The notes under the pieces: generated by a model | Seen by the model: the letters and a program-made list of their open reading frames with translations, nothing else | What the model was told of the DNA's origin: nothing | Databases searched by the model: none | Shown here: positions 1-6,863 of the stretch, piece after piece | How the letters are laid out: every line of letters begins with the position of its first letter | Numbering within the stretch: position 1 is the first letter of the stretch | NCBI GenBank assembly: GCA_023433685.1 | Contig: JAEYUD010000128.1 | Location: 1-10,221, forward strand | Length of the DNA: 10,221 nucleotides | Reading direction: 5' to 3' | DNA from: Bacteroidota bacterium | GTDB taxonomy: Bacteria; Bacteroidota; Ignavibacteria; Ignavibacteriales; Ignavibacteriaceae | Made by a program: the position numbers and the translations under genes

Positions 1-1
1 A

Positions 2-81
2 ACACCAATCCGCCGCGGCGGACCAGACACCAATCCGCCACGGCGGACTAAACCCCAGACACCTCCCCGCCGCAGGTGGAC
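2..81. repeat. Three direct copies of a 22-23 bp unit with a GC-rich palindrome
   Basis: Two copies (2-23 and 27-48) are identical except at one base (G15 versus A40). A third, degenerate copy lies at 59-81. Each copy contains a palindrome: TCCGCCGCGGCGGA at 9-22 is perfect over 14 bases, and TCCGCCACGGCGGA at 34-47 differs only at its centre. The block lies beyond the mutL terminator, in non-coding DNA. Similar palindromes recur at 4945-4977 and 8284-8297, so this is probably a dispersed intergenic repeat family of REP type. No function is shown by the sequence. Confidence 0.85.
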
Positions 82-140
82 TAACCGCTAACCTCTAACC
101 ATTAACCACTAAAAAAACTAACCATTAACCACTAAAAAAA
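82..140. repeat. TAAC heptad array with a perfect 23-bp tandem duplication
   Basis: From 82 the sequence runs in 7-base steps that begin TAACC (TAACCGC, TAACCTC, TAACCAT, TAACCAC), followed by an A-run. The block 95-117 is then repeated exactly at 118-140. The A-run of the second copy (134-140) also serves as the upstream A-tract of the mutL terminator hairpin. The duplication could have arisen by replication slippage. The array sits directly beside the GC palindromes, as in the spacers at 4920-5005 and 8257-8311. Confidence 0.85.
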
Positions 141-170
141 AGGCTGCTTCCCCCGAAGCAGCCTTTTTTT
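134..170 (-). terminator. Intrinsic terminator after mutL (probably bidirectional)
   Basis: A perfect 10-bp stem (141-150 pairing with 155-164, arm AGGCTGCTTC) encloses a 4-base loop. Runs of A (134-140) and T (164-170) flank it. On the minus strand the hairpin follows the mutL stop codon at 169-171 immediately and is followed by a T-run, the classic rho-independent form. The T-run on the plus strand means it could also stop transcription coming from the left. Confidence 0.93.
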
Positions 171-2103
171 ATGAAGTTCTTCCAAACCGCCGGTCAAACT
201 CATCAAGCGAGATTTTTAGAACAACGGGTCTGCCATGTGGACAGACATAGGGATTTTCAGTGGCGAAAAGTTCATCTATCAGACGGCGCATTTCCTCCTG
301 TGAGAGCCTCTCCCCTGCTTTTATCGCGGCTTTGCATGAGAATGATTTAGCCATGTTCTCGGTGGAGTCAAGTATCTTTTCCTCCCTGAACTCGAGGTAC
401 TGATCGAGTATCTCCAGGAATATTTTCTCCTCTTCACCATCCTTGATCTGAGGCGGCACACACTCGATCACCACATCCGTCCGGGAAACCGGTTTTACGA
501 TGAATCCCAGGCGCTGAAGGTAATCCTGCAATTCTTTCACCAGCATGACACGCGCGGGATCGGTTGAAACCACTTTCGGAAAAAGAAGAGTCTGATAAAG
601 AGGCATCCCTTGAGTCATTTGTTTCTTCGCCATTTCATAGAGTATTCGCTCATGCGCGACATGTTGATCGATGATCATCAGACCCGTTTTTATCTGGCAG
701 AGTATATACTTGTTGTGCAACTGGATAATGAAAGGGGTCGAGTCAGCTTCTGTTGTCTCAGCCGGAATTGTTTCGAATATTTTGGGAGTGTAAACCTCTT
801 CTCCCCTCTGCTCCGGATTCCGGGGAGGAGGTGGCGGTGCATCGTCAAAAGGCATCGGGATACTTTCATCCGCGGGCCCACGTTCCATGTTCTTTGAGAG
901 TGCGCCGAAAATCAGATCGATATCACTATCGTTCAGAACTGCCCGCTTCGGGGGATTTCCTCCCTGCTGATAGCCGGGCTGTTGCCTGCCACCGAACGAA
1001 CCCGGCGAGGTCTCTGGTCTGTCACTGAAATCACGGCGTGAGCTCCGGGAGTAATTGTCGAATCCCAATCCACTGTGGTTGTCAAGGCTTCCCGATCTGA
1101 AAGAAAGCGATGGCACAAGATCAAACTCGGCAAGCCCTTTGCGCACAACAGCACTTGTGAAATTATAGATATCCTTCTCCTCATCAAACCTTACTTCGAG
1201 CTTTGACGGGTGAACATTTACATCAATTTTAGATGGATCGATATCGAGGAAAAGTACAAAGAAGGGGTAGTCACCCTTCTCAAGAAAGTTTTCATAAGCG
1301 TTAAATACCGCGAAATTCACCTGTTTTGAAGAAACAAATCTGCCGTTGAGGAACAGGTATTGGTCGCCTTTTGCTTTTTTCACAAGCGCGGGTTTCCCAA
1401 GGTAGCCGCTCATGCTGAGGTAATCGGTCTTCTCCTCGATAAAAATCGTGTTGTTTCTTACTCTTTCACCGAAGACTTGCACCAAGCGTTCTTCGAGTGT
1501 ACATGAAGTGTAGTCGTGAACTTTAGTTTCATCTGAATAGAACCGAAAAGTGATGTCGGGCCGGCTGATTGCCAATCTCTGAAAAACATCGATCACATGC
1601 CGCAATTCGGTTGAATCCGACTTAAGAAAATTCCTTCTCGCGGGGGTGTTATAGAAGAGGTTCTTAACACTTATATCGGTTCCCTTGAAGTAACCCCCCT
1701 GATCTTTCATGATCGTCTTGCTGTCATCGATCCTTATCACTGTAGAGAGCTGCGAAGTGTTGGTTCCCGTCTTCATTTCAAACTGACTTACAGCCACCAT
1801 CGAGCTCAATGCCTCACCCCGGAATCCGAGTGTAGTAATAGCGTCAAGGTCGCTTTCCACCTTTATTTTGCTCGTGGCATGCTTCATAACGGAGATGATG
1901 GCGTCCTCTTCGGGCATCCCCTCGCCGTTATCGATAACACGGATCAAGGTACGCCCCGCGTTCTTCACAACGAGTTCGATCTCGGTCGCGCCGGCATCGA
2001 TGGAGTTCTCCATCAATTCCTTCACCGCCGACTCGGGCCTTTGGATAACCTCTCCGGCCGCTATCTTGCTCGCTATATTCTCAGGTAATACTTTGATCTT
2101 CAT
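169..2103 (-). CDS. mutL: DNA mismatch repair protein MutL, endonuclease type
   Basis: MutL links mismatch recognition by MutS to strand removal. The 644-aa product has the N-terminal GHKL ATPase: KELMENSIDAGA with E29 and N33, DNGEGM at 58-63, and TLGFRGEAL near 92-100. A DNA mismatch repair middle domain follows. A Pro/Gly/Ser-rich linker spans about 335-460 and includes a run of six prolines. The C-terminal domain carries the metal-dependent nicking motif DQHVAHERILYE from residue 489, SCKAAIKAGE near 589, CPHGRP at 621-626 and a terminal FDRRFGR. QTLLFP at 514-519 fits the beta-clamp binding motif QxLLxP. The protein should therefore nick DNA itself, as in bacteria without MutH. The ATG at 2103 fits the family N-terminus, although no Shine-Dalgarno is visible. 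The gene follows folA after a 106-base repeat spacer and ends in a strong hairpin. Confidence 0.98.
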   Translation of the reverse strand: MKIKVLPENIASKIAAGEVIQRPESAVKELMENSIDAGATEIELVVKNAGRTLIRVIDNGEGMPEEDAIISVMKHATSKIKVESDLDAITTLGFRGEALSSMVAVSQFEMKTGTNTSQLSTVIRIDDSKTIMKDQGGYFKGTDISVKNLFYNTPARRNFLKSDSTELRHVIDVFQRLAISRPDITFRFYSDETKVHDYTSCTLEERLVQVFGERVRNNTIFIEEKTDYLSMSGYLGKPALVKKAKGDQYLFLNGRFVSSKQVNFAVFNAYENFLEKGDYPFFVLFLDIDPSKIDVNVHPSKLEVRFDEEKDIYNFTSAVVRKGLAEFDLVPSLSFRSGSLDNHSGLGFDNYSRSSRRDFSDRPETSPGSFGGRQQPGYQQGGNPPKRAVLNDSDIDLIFGALSKNMERGPADESIPMPFDDAPPPPPRNPEQRGEEVYTPKIFETIPAETTEADSTPFIIQLHNKYILCQIKTGLMIIDQHVAHERILYEMAKKQMTQGMPLYQTLLFPKVVSTDPARVMLVKELQDYLQRLGFIVKPVSRTDVVIECVPPQIKDGEEEKIFLEILDQYLEFREEKILDSTENMAKSFSCKAAIKAGERLSQEEMRRLIDELFATENPYVCPHGRPVVLKISLDEFDRRFGRTS

Positions 2104-2128
2104 TTGGTTTTCTATTGGTTAACCGCTT

Positions 2129-2223
2129 AAAAAAGTTACACGGATTTCACGGATTAATCACGGATTTCAAAGATGTAAATCGAATCCGTGGAATCTGTGT
2201 TAAATCCATCTAATCCGTGTAAC
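2129..2223 (-). terminator. Inverted-repeat structure after folA, terminator-like
   Basis: A perfect 12-bp inverted repeat (2135-2146 and 2212-2223, arm GTTACACGGATT) is followed on the minus strand by six T residues (2129-2134). Nested copies of CACGGATT at 2148-2155 and 2159-2166 can pair with AATCCGTG at 2183-2190, so the 65-base interior can also fold. The structure lies between folA and mutL and begins inside the last codons of folA. Its position and T-run suggest a terminator or 3'-end stabiliser, but the large size is unlike a standard one. Only about 31 bases remain between the T-run and the mutL ATG. Confidence 0.5.
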
Positions 2224-2704
2224 CCTTTACATAATGCACTATCTCGAACTGCGCGCGTTTATCCCGGTTGAGTACTTTCCACTTCGATTCATCAAACCGC
2301 GGAAAAGTTACCTCCCCTTCGGCTTCGAAATCCATCCATGAAATTAGCATCTCATCCACCAGGTCCTGATCGAGGACCTGACGGTAAACATCACCACCAC
2401 CAATTATAAACATCTTTCCTTTCGGAAGTGTTGCCACATACTTAAATCCATCTTCAAGAGTGTGGAACACCTTCACTTCGGGAAATTTCGGATCGAAATT
2501 CTCATCCCGGGTGATAACTATGTGCTCCCTGTCTTTAAGCGGTTTCTTGAAATATCCGTAGGTTTTCCGCCCCATCAGAACAGGATAATTGATTGTTGTT
2601 TCCTTGAAAAACTTAAAATCTTCAGGAACATTCCACGCCATGTCACCATTGGCTCTGCCGATGACATAATTTTTCGCGACGGCAACGATTATGATCCGCT
2701 TCAA
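2210..2704 (-). CDS. folA: Dihydrofolate reductase
   Basis: The enzyme reduces dihydrofolate to tetrahydrofolate with NADPH, regenerating the cofactor oxidised by ThyA. The 164-aa product shows the full DHFR pattern: an N-terminal strand (KRIIIVAVA), IGRANGDMAWNVPED with the catalytic acid at D29 (aligned with E. coli D27), MGRKTY at 44-49, IIGGGDVY at 100-107 and TFPRF near the C-terminus. The start is TTG at 2702-2704, which overlaps the thyA stop as TTGA. The next Met, residue 22, would delete the first strand, so TTG is the credible start and implies translational coupling to thyA. The conserved C-terminus is near FEIVHYVK. The extra residues GYTD and the TAG stop come from the intergenic inverted repeat. 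Confidence 0.97.
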   Translation of the reverse strand: MKRIIIVAVAKNYVIGRANGDMAWNVPEDFKFFKETTINYPVLMGRKTYGYFKKPLKDREHIVITRDENFDPKFPEVKVFHTLEDGFKYVATLPKGKMFIIGGGDVYRQVLDQDLVDEMLISWMDFEAEGEVTFPRFDESKWKVLNRDKRAQFEIVHYVKGYTD

Positions 2705-3540
2705 ATGGCCACCTCAAACTTGATCGCCGGGTGGCTTTGGTATCCGGTCAATTCAAAATCATCAAATGTAAGTTCATCGATCGGTTTTTTGGCGATTTTC
2801 AGAGTTGGCAAAGGAAGTGGTTCCCTTTCCAGCTGGATTTTCAGACCTTCAATATGGTCGAATTTCTCCATCGGGGTGCCTTTATCGGCTACATAAATAT
2901 GCGCGTCAATTATCGTGTGACTGAATATCCCCGGCTCAAGTCCCGTCTCATTCGCGATGATCATGGTAAGGATCGAATATGCCGCGAGATTGAATGGAAT
3001 ACCGAGCGCGATATCGCCCGAGCGTTGTGTAAGGTGACAATTCAGTTTGTTCCCCTGCACATTGAACGCGTAAGTGTAATGGCACGGAGGAAGTTTGCTT
3101 TTAGTGGCATTACCCGGCTCCCAGGCAGTAACTATCAGTCGGCGGCTATAAGGATTGCGCTTAATTTCATCAATTATATACCGGATCTGATCAACTTGCC
3201 GGACCTGCCAGTTGCCGTTCTCATCAAGTTCAGCAGAAGGGAATTTCCTCCAGTAGTAGCCGTAAGCCGTCTCGAGGTTCCCCTCTTCATCCGCCCAGGC
3301 ATCCCATATTTTGGTGTGTTTCTGAAGGTTTCTAATGTGATTTTCACCCGAAAGATACCACAACACTTCATGCAGGAGCGATTTCCACTGCATTTTCTTC
3401 GTCGTCAGCAGCGGAAAACCTTTCGAAAGGTCAACCCTGTAATTCGCCGAAAAATATGAAATGGTGTCAACTCCGGTGCGCGATGGCTTCCGCACACCCT
3501 CGGCCATGACCAACCTTACCAGGTCGTGATATTCTTTCAT
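2701..3540 (-). CDS. thyA: Thymidylate synthase ThyA
   Basis: This folate-dependent enzyme methylates dUMP to dTMP using 5,10-methylene-tetrahydrofolate and yields dihydrofolate. From the ATG at 3540 the product has 279 residues. Visible landmarks are RTG at 21-23 (phosphate-binding Arg), FPLLTTK, the LLHEVLWYLSG helix, IWDAWADE, SRR at 132-134, PPCHY with the catalytic C153, QRSGD at 172-176 followed by GIPFN, DAHIY, and the C-terminal FEVAI. A TTG-initiated in-frame extension to 3627 is unlikely, because those codons overlap the putative promoter and the extra residues match nothing in ThyA. The gene heads a two-gene thyA-folA operon, a common pairing. Confidence 0.97.
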   Translation of the reverse strand: MKEYHDLVRLVMAEGVRKPSRTGVDTISYFSANYRVDLSKGFPLLTTKKMQWKSLLHEVLWYLSGENHIRNLQKHTKIWDAWADEEGNLETAYGYYWRKFPSAELDENGNWQVRQVDQIRYIIDEIKRNPYSRRLIVTAWEPGNATKSKLPPCHYTYAFNVQGNKLNCHLTQRSGDIALGIPFNLAAYSILTMIIANETGLEPGIFSHTIIDAHIYVADKGTPMEKFDHIEGLKIQLEREPLPLPTLKIAKKPIDELTFDDFELTGYQSHPAIKFEVAI

Positions 3541-3579
3541 TCGGGATCTTCGTTTGTGGATTTCTGAAAAATTTGATTC

Positions 3580-3597
3580 GTAATTTACTAAAATTAC
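3580..3597. repeat. Short inverted repeat in the thyA leader
   Basis: GTAATTT (3580-3586) and AAATTAC (3591-3597) form a perfect 7-bp inverted repeat with a 4-base spacer. It sits immediately downstream of the predicted -7 box of the thyA promoter, at the likely transcription start. It could be an operator or a 5' mRNA hairpin. It is AT-rich and short, so chance is quite possible. Confidence 0.4.
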
Positions 3598-3627
3598 CAA
3601 ACTTAAGCAGGTGCGGAAAATTGACAA
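3598..3627 (-). promoter_or_regulatory. Bacteroidetes-type promoter for thyA-folA
   Basis: On the minus strand TTG (3627-3625) is followed after exactly 19 bases by TAAGTTTG (3605-3598). This matches the known primary-sigma consensus of Bacteroidetes (TTG or TTTG at -33, about 19 bases, TAnnTTTG at -7). Transcription would begin near 3591, giving a leader of about 50 bases before the thyA ATG at 3540. The assignment assumes that the host uses this consensus. Confidence 0.45.
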
Positions 3628-3685
3628 CGGCCGTATTGTGCGAAAGGTGATTTACCACCACACCCTAAAAGGGGCCTTAAAAGCC

Positions 3686-4909
3686 TTAAACCTCCCGCAG
3701 CCGCGGGAAGAAAACGAACACCACTGCCGAGAAGACAAGTAACACACCCGCGCTAACCTGCACAGCCGCCACTTCGCCGAAGTGCTGAGCGAGCTGTCCG
3801 TAGATCAGCGCGCCGACGGGCATCATGCCGAAGAAGGTCATGGTGTGTACCCCCATAACGCGACCCCGATATTCATCGGCAACATTGGTTTGGATGAGTC
3901 CGTTGGCGAGACTGATCACAAAAAGGAGGAAAATACCTGTAAAGAAAAGTACAATTAAAGAAGGTACAAGTGTGTGCGCCAGTGAGAAGATCATCAAAAA
4001 AACGGGAAAGATTACTAAACTGGCGGTCAGCACTTTCCCCATCTTGTTTACCCTGCTTATGGCGGCAACCATCAATGCCGCGAGCATCGAACCCGCGCCG
4101 CGGGCTGATTGCATAAATCCATTTGTGGCGGCATCGCCGTGAAGTATTTTCACAGCCCAGGCGGGAAAGAGGGTCGCAAATGCCAGTCCAAAACCGCTAC
4201 TGAATGCCACCACAAGAATCAAACCGAGCATCACGGGCTGATGCTTGATGTATCTGAATCCATCGAGGATATCGTGCAATACCGACTTTTTCTTCACCGC
4301 TTTAACGAAGGGCTGAAGCCTCATGAACATCAACGCCCCGATAACTCCGATGAACGAAACACCGTTAATGGCGAAGCACCAGGCGGGTCCGAACAGCGCG
4401 TAGGTCACCCCCGCGAAAGCGGGACCCACGGCCGTGGCACCGTTCACCATCCCGGAGTTAAGCGCGATGGCATTCATCAGGTCATCCTTCCCCACCATTT
4501 CGACAACAAAAGCTTGTCTGGCAGGCGCGTCGAATGTATTGGCAACACCGAGCAGAAATGAGAAAATTATAAGGTGAACGGGATGAATAAGATCAAGAAA
4601 GGTAAGTATGGCGAGTGAAAATGCCAGTATCATCATCGATATTTGCGATGTCATTAGAATCGTGCGCTTCGAATAACGGTCAGCCAGACTCCCCGCCCAC
4701 GATGAGAAAAGCCAAACGGGAATCCCCGCTGCAAAACCCACATACCCCAGCCAAGCCGGCGAATGTGTAAGCTCGAAAACAAGGAACCCCTGCGCGGTCC
4801 CCTGCATCCAGGTACCAAACAGCGATATCAACTGCCCGGCGAACCACAATCTGTAATTATAATGCCTGAACGCCGAAAATATCGATGCCTTCCGGCCATC
4901 ATCTTTCAT
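3686..4909 (-). CDS. MFS transporter of the MFS_3 / EntS-like exporter type
   Basis: This 407-aa integral membrane protein has the length and hydrophobicity of a 12-helix major facilitator. The N-terminus FRHYNYRLWFAGQLISLFGTW is typical of the MFS_3 group, which includes the enterobactin exporter EntS and many uncharacterised proton-driven efflux proteins. GSLADRYSKR at 73-82 is the loop 2-3 motif A. FDAPARQAFVVEMVG at about 126-140, followed by NAIALNSG and GPAFAG, is the conserved motif of this subgroup in helices 4-5. The substrate cannot be read from the sequence. The gene stands between two repeat or promoter spacers and may be monocistronic. The ATG at 4909 has no clear Shine-Dalgarno, but it places the conserved N-terminus at the usual distance. 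Confidence 0.9.
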   Translation of the reverse strand: MKDDGRKASIFSAFRHYNYRLWFAGQLISLFGTWMQGTAQGFLVFELTHSPAWLGYVGFAAGIPVWLFSSWAGSLADRYSKRTILMTSQISMMILAFSLAILTFLDLIHPVHLIIFSFLLGVANTFDAPARQAFVVEMVGKDDLMNAIALNSGMVNGATAVGPAFAGVTYALFGPAWCFAINGVSFIGVIGALMFMRLQPFVKAVKKKSVLHDILDGFRYIKHQPVMLGLILVVAFSSGFGLAFATLFPAWAVKILHGDAATNGFMQSARGAGSMLAALMVAAISRVNKMGKVLTASLVIFPVFLMIFSLAHTLVPSLIVLFFTGIFLLFVISLANGLIQTNVADEYRGRVMGVHTMTFFGMMPVGALIYGQLAQHFGEVAAVQVSAGVLLVFSAVVFVFFPRLREV

Positions 4910-4919
4910 TTAATACTAC

Positions 4920-4977
4920 TAACGTTTAATATTTCACATTCCATCTCGCCGCGGCGAGTTACTCCGCCTGCGGCGGA
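4920..4977. repeat. Heptads plus two GC palindromes between the M1 and MFS genes
   Basis: On the plus strand three 7-base units (TAACGTT, TAATATT, TCACATT; 4920-4940) precede two palindromes. These are CTCGCCGCGGCGAG (4945-4958, perfect) and TCCGCC-TGC-GGCGGA (4963-4977, 6-bp stem with a 3-base loop). The second contains the same TCCGCC/GGCGGA arms as the copies at 9-22 and 34-47. No T-run follows either hairpin on the minus strand, so a standard terminator is not supported. Confidence 0.8.
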
Positions 4978-5005
4978 TCACATTTCACATTTAACATTTA
5001 ACATT
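4978..5005. repeat. Four tandem 7-bp units abutting the M1 peptidase stop codon
   Basis: Four consecutive heptamers, TCACATT twice and TAACATT twice, fill 4978-5005. The last base overlaps the TAA stop of the peptidase gene (5005-5007). With 4920-4977, the repeats occupy nearly the whole 95-base spacer. Two identical TAACATT units occur at 8298-8311 next to another palindrome. Confidence 0.85.
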
Positions 5006-6861
5006 TACTTAAGCACATTATCCATCCTGTTAACATCCGGCATGTTCTCATCGCCGAGCATGTACCAGGTCATTTTATCAGGTGTGGGAAGTGTAACCTT
5101 GAGCGAGGTTTTACCATCTTTCCAGATGGAAGCAGGCTCATAGTAAACGAGTTTCTTGTCGGTTCCTTCCGCCAGATAGATCTTCACGGGAACAGGGAGT
5201 CTGCCCAAATTCTCAACGGTATAATCGGTACCGCCTTCAAATTTCAGACTCATGTCAGGATAATCCCAGTTAAAGAACCACGGCTTGAAGAACCAGCTGA
5301 GGTCTTCACCGTAAAACGAGCTCATGGTGTTGAAGAAATCGAACGGCATAGGGTGCTTACCGTTCCAGATCGAAATGTAATATCTCATCCCTTCGCGGAA
5401 TTTATCCTCACCCATCAGGTCCTGCAGCATCAGATACGCGGTGGCGGGCCGGTTATAGGCGGTCATCCTGTAGGTCTGTCCCCTCAGCTGTATCGAAGGC
5501 ACCATCGGCGGCACTTCAAACTCGCGACCTGCCCTTTCCTCCCAGCCCTTCAACTGGCGGTGAATCGGATTATATTTACCGAGTTCTTTCTGAAACTTGA
5601 ACGGCAGCATTACCGCCCATCCTTCATCCATGTGGGCGTATTTAACCTCGTTGGTTCCCATGAAAAAGGGAAAATAAGTGTGCGCGATCTCGTGCGAAGT
5701 GAGGCCCACGGCCGAGGCGTATGTCTCCGTTGTGCCGTCGTTCACCATCATCGGGAACTCCATCCCACCCTGTCCGTTGAAAACTGTCATCACAGGGTAT
5801 GGATAAGGTACACCCGGCAGATCTTCAGAGAAATATTTTATCGCCTTGCGGGAAATGTCGGCTACGTCGTAAAAATCTTCTGAATTCGCATTGTAAACGG
5901 CGGAAATAAGTACTTTTCTTCCCGTTTTCCCATCCACAACCATTGAGGAGGCATCCCATAAATAATCGACCGCCGAGGCGAACGCGAAATCGGGGACATG
6001 CTTCGCAACATAATGAAAGGTGTTCTTCCCTTTTTTTGTTTTAAGTTCATTCCTGGTCGCGGGTGAGATTATTTTCACGATCTCATCGGAGGCCTTTGCC
6101 TTCTCGAAGCCTTTTAATACACTTTCAGCATAAACTTCGCCCGCGTTCTGAAGTTCACCCGTTGCCCAGACGAGGTAACCCTCGGGGGTGGTTACCCTCA
6201 CATCGAAATCCGCGAAATTATTGTAAAATTCATGGTTCATTGTGTATGAACTCTCATCCCAACCTTGCAGGTCGTCGTAAACCGATATTTGCGGGTACCA
6301 GTAACCAACTAAAAAAGTCGAATCGCTGTATTTCCCCATTCTGACGTGCGAGATGGCAGGCAGGTTCACCTCCCAGTTCATCGAGAGTGTGGCGGTAGCC
6401 CCTTTGGCAAGCGGCTGATCAAGTTTAATCGTCATCAAAGTTCCGCCACGGTTAACTTTCTCACCGGTGGGATCGACCTCTAAACCGTTGACAGTTAGAT
6501 TTGTTATCACTGTCCCATCGTGGATGTCCCGGGGATCAACCTGAAAATCGCGGGCATTTCCCTTCTTAAATGCATCCTGATAGAGCCTCAGGACAAGCTT
6601 CTCGAGTGCCACAGGGAAGTTGTTTTTGTATTTAATTACAATCTTCCCTTTCACTTTCCCTTCAACGGGGAGCAGTTCTGCGTCAATTTTGTAATCAACC
6701 TCGTTCTGCACATAGTTCGCGCCCGGCTTGCCATCGTACCCGCGGAAACCCTTCGCGACCGACTCCCTGATGTTAAGGGGCATGTAGTTGTTGATCTCAA
6801 ATTTCTGCGCGAAAACCACGCTTCCGGCACACAAAAATGCAATAAAAAGGAAATTTCTCAT
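5005..6861 (-). CDS. Secreted M1-family zinc aminopeptidase
   Basis: This is probably an exported metallo-aminopeptidase that removes N-terminal residues from peptides. A Sec signal peptide is evident (MRNFLFIAFLCAGSVVFAQ, likely cut before Gln or just after). The zinc site HEIAH-X18-E is complete: H390, E391 (catalytic base), H394 and E413. GGMEFP at 365-370 replaces the canonical GAMEN exopeptidase motif. A helical segment with YNRPATAY and GEDLSWFFKPWF follows. At 618 aa it has the N-terminal beta domain and thermolysin-like domain, but not the long C-terminal domains of PepN. An in-frame ATG at 6867 overlaps the aroA stop as ATGA. I prefer the ATG at 6861, because AAAGGA lies 5 bases before it, whereas it abuts or overlaps the upstream ATG. 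The choice changes only two residues. Confidence 0.95.
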   Translation of the reverse strand: MRNFLFIAFLCAGSVVFAQKFEINNYMPLNIRESVAKGFRGYDGKPGANYVQNEVDYKIDAELLPVEGKVKGKIVIKYKNNFPVALEKLVLRLYQDAFKKGNARDFQVDPRDIHDGTVITNLTVNGLEVDPTGEKVNRGGTLMTIKLDQPLAKGATATLSMNWEVNLPAISHVRMGKYSDSTFLVGYWYPQISVYDDLQGWDESSYTMNHEFYNNFADFDVRVTTPEGYLVWATGELQNAGEVYAESVLKGFEKAKASDEIVKIISPATRNELKTKKGKNTFHYVAKHVPDFAFASAVDYLWDASSMVVDGKTGRKVLISAVYNANSEDFYDVADISRKAIKYFSEDLPGVPYPYPVMTVFNGQGGMEFPMMVNDGTTETYASAVGLTSHEIAHTYFPFFMGTNEVKYAHMDEGWAVMLPFKFQKELGKYNPIHRQLKGWEERAGREFEVPPMVPSIQLRGQTYRMTAYNRPATAYLMLQDLMGEDKFREGMRYYISIWNGKHPMPFDFFNTMSSFYGEDLSWFFKPWFFNWDYPDMSLKFEGGTDYTVENLGRLPVPVKIYLAEGTDKKLVYYEPASIWKDGKTSLKVTLPTPDKMTWYMLGDENMPDVNRMDNVLK

Positions 6862-6863
6862 GA

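Noticed and set aside
2..48. Possible CRISPR array at the left edge
   Set aside because: Only two good copies about 22 bases long occur, with a spacer of three bases. The copies are palindromic intergenic repeats, and no cas gene is present.
2731..3459. Plus-strand open frame of 242 codons opposite thyA
   Set aside because: It lies wholly antisense to the well-supported thyA gene. The peptide has no recognisable motif and the frame is explained as a shadow of thyA codon use.
3541..3627. N-terminal extension of ThyA to a TTG at 3627 (308 aa)
   Set aside because: The added 29 residues match nothing in ThyA, and their codons contain the likely -33 and -7 promoter boxes. The ATG at 3540 gives the standard N-terminus MKEYHDLVRLVMAEG.
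4109..4561. Plus-strand open frame of 150 codons opposite the MFS gene, and similar frames opposite mutL, aroA, deoC and the M1 gene
   Set aside because: All are antisense to strong genes, have no start context or domain signal, and have compositions expected of shadow frames.
4945..4977. Tandem hairpins as the M1 gene terminator
   Set aside because: Both hairpins are GC-rich, but neither is followed by a T-run on the minus strand, and the same palindromes occur elsewhere as repeats. They are better treated as repeat elements.
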